Made by a program: the position numbers and the translations under genes | The notes under the pieces: model-generated | What the model was told of the DNA's origin: nothing | What the model saw: only the letters and a program-made list of their open reading frames with translations | Databases searched by the model: none | NCBI GenBank assembly: GCA_016716235.1 | Contig: JADJWS010000001.1 | Location: forward strand, 992,001 to 1,056,000 | Direction: 5' to 3' | DNA: 64,000 nucleotides | Source of the DNA: Candidatus Defluviilinea gracilis | Lineage (GTDB): Bacteria > Chloroflexota > Anaerolineae > Anaerolineales > Villigracilaceae | Part shown: positions 58,585 through 64,000 of the stretch, one piece after another | How positions within the stretch are numbered: the first letter of the stretch is position 1 | Layout of the letters: each line of letters starts with the position of its first letter

Positions 58585-59975
58585 TTCGTTACCTCCGCAA
58601 TCGCATCTGCCAGCGTGTCCATATCGGCTTGCGTGTGAACTTCAGTCACGCAATACAACGCGCACTGCCCCAGCGACGGAAACTCCGCGCTCAGATCTTT
58701 GCCGCCGAAGATTCCCTTTTTATACAACGCCTGATTGATTTGCTCGACGGTTTTTCCAGTCCCGTTAAAGTCCGCCACAAATTCTTTGAAATGCGGCGTG
58801 ACGGAAAAGCGCGTCTTCACGCCCGACACCTGATTCAGTTTCCTCATGGCATATCTCAGCCTCTGCATGATTCCGCGCCCCAACTCCTCCATGCCCTGCG
58901 GACCCATCAACGCCAGATACACGCCCGCCGTAATACCCCACAACGCCGCCGCCGTGCCGACCCATTCCTTGCCTTCTTCGCGCGCCGCAAACGACGTGCG
59001 CTCATAAGCCACATCGCCAAAACCATACTCACCTTCCACACTGGTCGTGGCGACTCCGAACAATCGCGATGGAAACTCCATCACATATTGTTCTTCGTCC
59101 CGTGAAGCGATGAAGCCCGCATGACCGCCGCCGTAATTCATATGGATGCCCAGCGGCTGAATGTCGCCGCAGACGATATCGCCTCCATACTCGACGGGCG
59201 GGCTGATCACGCCCAGTGAAATCGGATCCGCGCCGACAACGAAAATCGCGCCGCCCGCGTGAGCGATCTTCCCAATCTCTTCGGCTTGCGTTTCAAAGAA
59301 TCCCAAATACGATGGATTCTCGATGAACACCGCCGCTGTCTGCGCGTTGACCTGCTTCTTCAACGCCGACACATCCATCAAGCCCGTCGCCTCGTCGAAC
59401 GGAATCAATTCCACCCGCATATCGGGCTTGAGGTAATCGCGGATCTTCGAGAGGTTGTCGGGCATCACCGTTGCGGGCAACAGCGCGATCGTCCGTCCTG
59501 TGATCCGTCCCGCCATGCGGAGCGCGGTGGCTGTGGCTTGAAAGCCGTCATAGACCGGCACATTGACCACGTCCATGTTGAGCAGTTCGCCCATCAGGCT
59601 TTCATACTCGAACAACGCCTGAAAACGCCCGTGATCTTCATATGGGTCGCCCGCGTAGGCGGTGAGGAATTCACTGCGCGAGTTCACTTCGTCGCACACG
59701 GCGGGGACGTGATGTTGGGCGCACCCCGCGCCGAGAAAGCTCAACACATCCCGCGTGGACTGATTCTTCGCCAGCAAGCCCTCCACATGCCGCGCCAGCG
59801 CCGCCTCCGAAAGGAACGGCTCAGGCAAATTCAACCGGCCCTTGAAGCGAATCGACTCGGGGATATCCGCGTAGAAATCCTCCACGCTTGCGGCATTCAC
59901 CGCCTTCAGCATCGCCTCCTTCACGGCAGGGACCGAGTTGGGAATGTAGGGGTGAACAAACGGTTTTTTTGTCAT
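58581..59975 (-). CDS. gcvPA: Glycine dehydrogenase (decarboxylating) subunit 1
   Basis: 464 aa, the N-terminal half of the P-protein. Typical segments: FLGAGCAQHHVPAVCDEVNSRSEFLTAY, YDGFQATATALRMAGRITGR, and DIVCGDIQPLGIHMNYGGGHAG. The usual ETANAS motif is not obvious. AGGAG lies 5 nt before the ATG. The leader (59976-60132) has no glycine-riboswitch consensus but holds a GTTGGTCGAG / CTCGAGACCAAC-type palindrome. Confidence 0.95.
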   Translation of the reverse strand: MTKKPFVHPYIPNSVPAVKEAMLKAVNAASVEDFYADIPESIRFKGRLNLPEPFLSEAALARHVEGLLAKNQSTRDVLSFLGAGCAQHHVPAVCDEVNSRSEFLTAYAGDPYEDHGRFQALFEYESLMGELLNMDVVNVPVYDGFQATATALRMAGRITGRTIALLPATVMPDNLSKIRDYLKPDMRVELIPFDEATGLMDVSALKKQVNAQTAAVFIENPSYLGFFETQAEEIGKIAHAGGAIFVVGADPISLGVISPPVEYGGDIVCGDIQPLGIHMNYGGGHAGFIASRDEEQYVMEFPSRLFGVATTSVEGEYGFGDVAYERTSFAAREEGKEWVGTAAALWGITAGVYLALMGPQGMEELGRGIMQRLRYAMRKLNQVSGVKTRFSVTPHFKEFVADFNGTGKTVEQINQALYKKGIFGGKDLSAEFPSLGQCALYCVTEVHTQADMDTLADAIAEVTK

Positions 59976-59997
59976 GGTGTTCTCCTATAGTCAAAGC

Positions 59998-60046
59998 GTT
60001 GGTCGAGCCGCCTCGAATGGCTCTTGAGGAGCGCATCGAGACCAAC
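59998..60046. repeat. GTTGGTC palindromic repeat in the gcvPA leader
   Basis: GTTGGTCGAGCCGCC and GCGCATCGAGACCAAC enclose GAATGGCTCTTGAGG. The outer bases (CAAAGC / GCTTTG at 59993 and 60056) may lengthen the stem. It resembles a dispersed repeat more than a regulator. Confidence 0.5.
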
Positions 60047-60132
60047 GATTTCAAAAGCGCTTTGCATTTTAATGGTCTGAATTCTCGCATTGCAAAATTT
60101 GTGTTGTCGCGCGTTGCAAGATACATCTTGCG

Positions 60133-61839
60133 TTACGGAAGCCCATGCGCGAGAATCAACCAGATCCCCGCCGTCCATGAAAAATGGAAATCGTGATAGC
60201 CCTGCCCGGTCTGCGCGTCGAAGTTTTCGGCAAAACCGTTTCGCGCGACCAAATCCACAAAACGCTGGCAGATCTCGTTGGCGAATTCGATCTCATCGCA
60301 CGCCATCAGCGCGTCGAACAGAATCAACGTCGGCGCGCCCCAGATGGGTCCGCGCCAGTAGCCGCGTGAACGATAGAACGGACTGTTCATGTTTTCGGTG
60401 GCGAACCCATGCGGGGAGAGAAACTCGCCAGAAACTTTGAGCCGCGCGATCATCTTCTCACGAACATCTTGCGGCAGGCGCTTCCCGAGCAGGAGCGGCA
60501 TAAACAACAGCAGGCTTTGCGATTCAATTTCAACATGCCCGCTCACCTGCGCGGCGATGAAACGATCGCCCCGCCAGAAATGATCCAACAATTTCCCGGT
60601 CAGTTCCCCAGCGCGGGCAAGCCATTGCGCCGACTCATCCGCCTTGCCAAGTTTCCGCGCCGCGTCGGCAAGAAACTCCATTTGCAAAACGAGATACGCC
60701 GAAATCTCCGGCGACTCGATCGGCGGCGAGGCGGCGAATACCGTGCTGTTATCCCAGCCGCCGTCGTTACCGTGATTGCATTGCGGAATGCCGTCGTGGT
60801 CGTCGTCGCGCTGGGTAAACCACCAATTCGTCCAGCGCGAAAGCGGCTCGTAAATCTCAGCCAAGCGCTCATGCGTCAAAATGGAACTGGTCTGCGCCAT
60901 GCGATTCAAAATCCAACCGTGGACGGGCGGCTTGCAAAAACTCCACGAGATCAGTCGGTCGTTGATCAGGTCGGGCAATGCGCCGCTTTCATCCTGCTGG
61001 TCGAAGAGCGCCATCATCTGATCCCACGCCAACTGGGGGTGACTCTCCGCCAACGCCAGAGCGTGAAAACAATGATCCCAACTCCAACTGCCGATCATCC
61101 CGTTCTTGGAGGCGAAAATACTTGGGCGGGTAAGATGCCCTTCAGGCGCGACCACGCACGACCACAAAATATATCCCGCCAGCCGCCGCGCCTGCTCGTA
61201 CTGTGCCGGCACAGCGGGAAGTTTTTCAATGAAGCCATCGAGTTCGTTTGCAACCCGCGCAACGCACTCGTCGAACGCAAGCGAATGTTCGCGCATCCGC
61301 CAATTGACGGTGGATTCATCAACGGCGAATTCGCCCTCATGGTTAGAATCAGGCTTGAGCGTGATAGAGATGCGCTCCGAGTGTTCCGCGTCCCAGGGCG
61401 CGTCCACTTCCAACGTCCCTTTCAGCGCGGTGAATCCCAGTTTGGTCTCCAACATGGTATGGACGGTCAGCCGCCAATGATTTTCATCCGTCGAGATAAT
61501 GTTATCGTACGCGCCCGCCGGCATCGAAAAGCGGATCGAAATGCCGCGCAAACGAAAGCGGATGGAATCCGCCGCTTCAAAACAAGCCTCAGCCTGTTTG
61601 CCGTTCCCCGCGCTTAATCCCAGCCGATGCGACTCCGCTGACGCCTCAAACGGAATTGGTTGCCCATCCGCGAGCAGTTCCATCCGTAAAAGTTCCTGCA
61701 TAGGTCGCCCGCCGGTGGCGGGTCCGCGCACGGAACGCAGATAAAGCCCCGCTTTGCGCTCGGAGGTTTCGGAGAGAATCGAAAACGCAAGATACGAACC
61801 GTAATGCGTGAAGGGGATTTTTGCGATGTCAATATTCAT
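60133..61839 (-). CDS. GH63/MGH1-like (alpha/alpha)6-barrel glycoside hydrolase
   Basis: 568 aa. N-terminal beta-rich domain (about 1-190), then an (alpha/alpha)6 barrel (about 210-565). Signatures: PSIFASKNGMIGSWSWDHCFHALAL (GH63-like substrate-binding Trp/Asp), NDGGWDNSTVF, and YRSRGYWRGPIWGAPTLILFDAL (the conserved R-G-x-(I/V)-W motif), followed by ENFDAQTGQGYHDFHFSWTAGIWLILA. Related proteins are glucosidases or mannosylglycerate hydrolases; the exact glycan is unknown. It lies between the sugar ABC permeases and the gcvP genes on the same strand, so it may cut the sugar that the ABC system imports. No signal peptide: cytosolic. Confidence 0.84.
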   Translation of the reverse strand: MNIDIAKIPFTHYGSYLAFSILSETSERKAGLYLRSVRGPATGGRPMQELLRMELLADGQPIPFEASAESHRLGLSAGNGKQAEACFEAADSIRFRLRGISIRFSMPAGAYDNIISTDENHWRLTVHTMLETKLGFTALKGTLEVDAPWDAEHSERISITLKPDSNHEGEFAVDESTVNWRMREHSLAFDECVARVANELDGFIEKLPAVPAQYEQARRLAGYILWSCVVAPEGHLTRPSIFASKNGMIGSWSWDHCFHALALAESHPQLAWDQMMALFDQQDESGALPDLINDRLISWSFCKPPVHGWILNRMAQTSSILTHERLAEIYEPLSRWTNWWFTQRDDDHDGIPQCNHGNDGGWDNSTVFAASPPIESPEISAYLVLQMEFLADAARKLGKADESAQWLARAGELTGKLLDHFWRGDRFIAAQVSGHVEIESQSLLLFMPLLLGKRLPQDVREKMIARLKVSGEFLSPHGFATENMNSPFYRSRGYWRGPIWGAPTLILFDALMACDEIEFANEICQRFVDLVARNGFAENFDAQTGQGYHDFHFSWTAGIWLILAHGLP

Positions 61840-61847
61840 GAAAGCAA

Positions 61848-61903
61848 ACGTCCCGAAGGCTGATACTCTCTTTTGACTTGCTGGAAAAAAGCCTTCGGGA
61901 CAG
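61848..61903. repeat. GTCCCGAAGGCT palindromic repeat, copy 2
   Basis: CGTCCCGAAGGCT and AGCCTTCGGGACAG separated by about 30 nt. Ten nt further on begins MITE copy F (61914). Confidence 0.7.
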
Positions 61904-61913
61904 TTATTTCCAA

Positions 61914-62034
61914 TTCTCTACCAAAAACCTTTTGGACGCTGAAAAACGCTGATCTTCGCTGATAAAAGAAAAAATCTCCGTTTTCTGCGCGCTTCGCGGT
62001 CAGCGTCCTAATCCGAAAAATGTATGGTAGAGAA
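61914..62034 (+). mobile_element. MITE-like element, TTCTCTACC family, copy F with 8-bp target duplication
   Basis: 121 bp, ends TTCTCTACCAAAAACC and ATGTATGGTAGAGAA. Flanked by the exact direct repeat ATTTCCAA (61906-61913 and 62035-62042). The interior (GACGCTGAAAAACGCTGATC, TTCGCGGTCAGCGTCC) differs from copies D and E, so only the termini are conserved across the family. Confidence 0.9.
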
Positions 62035-62048
62035 ATTTCCAATAATGT

Positions 62049-62969
62049 CTATTCCTTCAACCCCGTCATCGAAATGCCTTCGATGAACACGCGCTGACCG
62101 AAGAAGAAGATGATGAGGATGGGCAAGACCACCAGCGTGCTGACCGCCATCAGATAAGGATAGGCATTGGCAATGGTGCTGTTGAAGGAAAAGGTGCGTT
62201 GCAGATTTTCCACGCCAAGCGCCAGCACGAATTTGCTCTGGTCGTGGACGTAGATCAACGGACCGAGATAATCGTTCCACGCGCCGATGAAGGAGAGCAA
62301 TGCCACCACCGTCAGCGCGGGGCGCGAGAGCGGGAGCATGATGCGGAAGAGAATGTCGAACTCGCTCGCGCCGTCAATCCGCGCCGCGTCCGAAAGTTCG
62401 GAGGGGATGGTGCGGAAGAACTGCCTGAGCATAAAAATGTAGTAGGGGCTTCCGCAAAAGGCGGGGACGATCAGCGGCAGGAAGGAATTGATCCAGCCGA
62501 GTTGTTTGAAGATCATGAACAACGGAACCATCTGCACTTGAAACGGAACCATCATCGTGGCAAGGCATAGATAAAAAAGCGTATCGCGCCACTTCCATTG
62601 GATGCGCGAAAAGCCGTATGCCACGATCGCGGAAGACAACACCACGCCAATGGTATAAGGGACGGCGTAGAGGAACAACGTGTTCATCATGTATTGCGTG
62701 AACGGCTGGCTATTCCAGGCGTCGGGGAAGTTGTTCCAAAAGGCGGGGCTGGGGAACCAGATGGGCGGCGCGACATACACCTGCGCGTCGTTCTTCAACG
62801 CCGAAGAGAACATCCAGTAAAACGGCATGACAAATGTGATCGCGAGCAGGATCAAAACCGCGTACTTGACGATTTCAGCGATCCATTCACCAACGCCCAG
62901 ACGCTTGCGTTTGTTCGCTTTGGGTTGGGGCTGTTGGGAGGTTGGCAGGATTGCGGGTTGCATGTTCAT
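62049..62969 (-). CDS. Carbohydrate ABC transporter permease (MalG type)
   Basis: 306 aa, six membrane segments after a basic, Gln/Pro-rich N-terminus. The coupling-helix EAA motif is EAA-like: SELSDAARIDGASEFDILFRIMLPLSRPAL. ITFVMPFYWMFSSALKN and YGFSRIQWKWRDTLFYLCLATMMVPFQVQMVPLF are typical of CUT1-family MalG/UgpE subunits. AGGAGG lies before the ATG, 9 nt after the stop of the MalF-type gene. Together the two form the membrane channel of a sugar importer. The ATPase is probably a shared MsmK-type protein encoded elsewhere. Confidence 0.95.
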   Translation of the reverse strand: MNMQPAILPTSQQPQPKANKRKRLGVGEWIAEIVKYAVLILLAITFVMPFYWMFSSALKNDAQVYVAPPIWFPSPAFWNNFPDAWNSQPFTQYMMNTLFLYAVPYTIGVVLSSAIVAYGFSRIQWKWRDTLFYLCLATMMVPFQVQMVPLFMIFKQLGWINSFLPLIVPAFCGSPYYIFMLRQFFRTIPSELSDAARIDGASEFDILFRIMLPLSRPALTVVALLSFIGAWNDYLGPLIYVHDQSKFVLALGVENLQRTFSFNSTIANAYPYLMAVSTLVVLPILIIFFFGQRVFIEGISMTGLKE

Positions 62970-62978
62970 GGCATCCTC

Positions 62979-63881
62979 CTATTTCTCGCTACCGTAGTAC
63001 ACCCAGCGGGCGGATGTTCGGAACAGGATAAAGGTAAAGATCACGATCACAATGAACAACATCCACGCCAGCGCGGCGGCTTTGCCCATGCGCAGGTATT
63101 CAAAGGCGTTGCGATAGAGGTACAAGCCGTACAACTCAGTGGACTTGCTCGGTCCGCCGCCCGTGATTAACCAGGGGAGCGTGAAAGACTGGAAGCCGTC
63201 AATGAAGCCCATGATGAGGTTGAACAGGATCACGGGCGTGCACATCGGGATGGTGATATGCCAGAACTTGTGGAAGATATTCGCGCCGTCCAGCTCGGCG
63301 GCCTCGTACAGGCTACGCGGCACATCCTGCAAGGTCGCCAAAAAGATGATGATGGCGTTGCCCTGCGCCCACATGTAAATCATAATGAGCGACGGTTTCG
63401 CCAAATCGGGGCTGGAAAGGAAGGGAATGACGGGCAGTCCCAATCCCTGCATGAGCGCGTTGACCAAGCCGAATTGCGTGTTCAACAAAAACTGCCAAAC
63501 CATCGCTACCACAATCGTCGGCACAATGGCGGGGAAGAAAAAGATGGCGCGGAAGAACGGTCGCGCCGCGATTTTTGTATTCAGCAGGGAAGCCATGAGG
63601 AACGCTGAAATCACTCCCAGCGGCGCGCTGAGCAAGACATAATATAGCGTGTTGCCGATCACTTTGATAAAGGTGGCGTCTTCGGTGAAAAGTTCGATGT
63701 AATTTCCAGGCCCGATCCACACGGCGGGGCGCAGAAGATCGTAGCGCGTAAAACTGTAATACAACGAGGCGATCAGCGGATACAGCGTCCAGAGCAGAAA
63801 GCCGATCAACCAGGGTGAAACAAATAGAACTCCAAGCAGGGTATCGCGTTGACTGCGGGTTTTCAGAAAGGGGAGATTCAT
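62979..63881 (-). CDS. Carbohydrate ABC transporter permease (MalF/UgpA type)
   Basis: 300 aa, six membrane segments. N-terminal LLGVLFVSPWLIGFLLWTLYPLIASLYYSFTRYDLL and the EAA motif DVPRSLYEAAELDGANIFHKFWHITIPMCTPVILF identify a CUT1 MalF-type subunit. Precedes and pairs with the MalG-type gene (gap 9 nt). A substrate-binding protein gene would be expected upstream, beyond the MITE-like repeat at 63902 and outside this window. Confidence 0.95.
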   Translation of the reverse strand: MNLPFLKTRSQRDTLLGVLFVSPWLIGFLLWTLYPLIASLYYSFTRYDLLRPAVWIGPGNYIELFTEDATFIKVIGNTLYYVLLSAPLGVISAFLMASLLNTKIAARPFFRAIFFFPAIVPTIVVAMVWQFLLNTQFGLVNALMQGLGLPVIPFLSSPDLAKPSLIMIYMWAQGNAIIIFLATLQDVPRSLYEAAELDGANIFHKFWHITIPMCTPVILFNLIMGFIDGFQSFTLPWLITGGGPSKSTELYGLYLYRNAFEYLRMGKAAALAWMLFIVIVIFTFILFRTSARWVYYGSEK

Positions 63882-63901
63882 GGCGGTCTATCCCTTTAAT
63901 C

Positions 63902-63998
63902 AGGACTTACGCAACTGGCGGGCAGTTCGATTTGCCAAGCAAATCGTGCCGCCGCCGCAGCGCAACTATGGCGCAACAGGTTCAACTGTGTAAGTCCT
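63902..63998 (+). repeat. MITE-like repeat with AGGACTTACGCA ends, copy 2
   Basis: 97 bp bounded by AGGACTTACGCAACTG and CAACTGTGTAAGTCCT. Shares GGCGGGCAGT, CGCAACTATGGCGCAACAG and GTTCAACTG with the inverted copy at 45369-45444. It lies just upstream of the MalF-type permease gene, where the operon's promoter would be. Confidence 0.8.
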
Positions 63999-64000
63999 AT

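Noticed and set aside
59976..60132. Glycine riboswitch before gcvPA
   Set aside because: No tandem glycine-aptamer core is recognisable. The structure present is a GTTGGTC palindromic repeat.

Overview
The window looks like a chromosomal segment of a Chloroflexota bacterium, most likely class Anaerolineae. This is inference from gene content: fused and unfused Anaerolineae-type enzymes, Thr/Pro-rich lipoproteins, a split glycine dehydrogenase, ABC sugar permeases and a moderate-to-high GC content. No rRNA or tRNA gene is visible. The only structural RNA gene is a complete one-piece tmRNA (48760-49141).

Layout. 1-7633 is housekeeping: a DNA polymerase III delta' gene running off the left edge, rsgA, a lipoprotein-type PBP transpeptidase, maf, xpt, a HIT protein and guaA. 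7775-12837 is a tight plus-strand run: two paralogous membrane proteins, a secreted VWA-like/FHA protein, a PP2C phosphatase and a cupin. 12902-15036 is a lipoprotein and two unrecognised AT-rich ORFs that look acquired. 14952-20029 is a minus-strand set (rsmG, a DUF4349 protein, a phosphoesterase, coaBC, a PEBP protein and an AAC(6')-like acetyltransferase). 20639-26742 is plus strand: a divergent Cpn60-like protein, a BNR-repeat protein, an epimerase and two GNATs. 26836-39554 is minus strand: membrane protein, MFS, sbcD, C39 peptidase-TPR, dnaK, an MrfA-type helicase carrying an HNH nuclease, a flippase-like protein, a YugP-type protease and an S41 protease. 39730-40908 is a decayed IS110 element. 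41268-45367 holds a HAD phosphatase, mutL, a GGDEF protein and a zinc alcohol dehydrogenase. 45488-48637 is an overlapping three-gene minus-strand operon (REC-CpaE-like ATPase, Sir2, GAF histidine kinase). After ssrA come two lipoproteins. 51303-63881 is a minus-strand carbohydrate and amino-acid region: LacZ-type beta-galactosidase, SDR, NAD-kinase-like protein, gcvPB/gcvPA, a GH63-like hydrolase and two sugar ABC permeases.

Two things run across the whole window. First, it is dense in small repeats. Two MITE-like families have terminal inverted repeats, and five of their six copies are bounded by exact 8-bp target duplications. Palindromic repeats and heptamer-based tandem repeats also occur between genes and, in frame, inside conserved genes (holB, guaA, mutL, lacZ, the MrfA-type helicase). 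Second, many genes have a TATAAT-like box only 6-8 nt before the start codon, which predicts leaderless mRNAs.

The most unusual proteins are the helicase with an internal HNH domain, a beta-galactosidase with an effector-associated-domain-like insertion of about 90 residues, and a chaperonin paralogue that appears to have lost a catalytic Asp.
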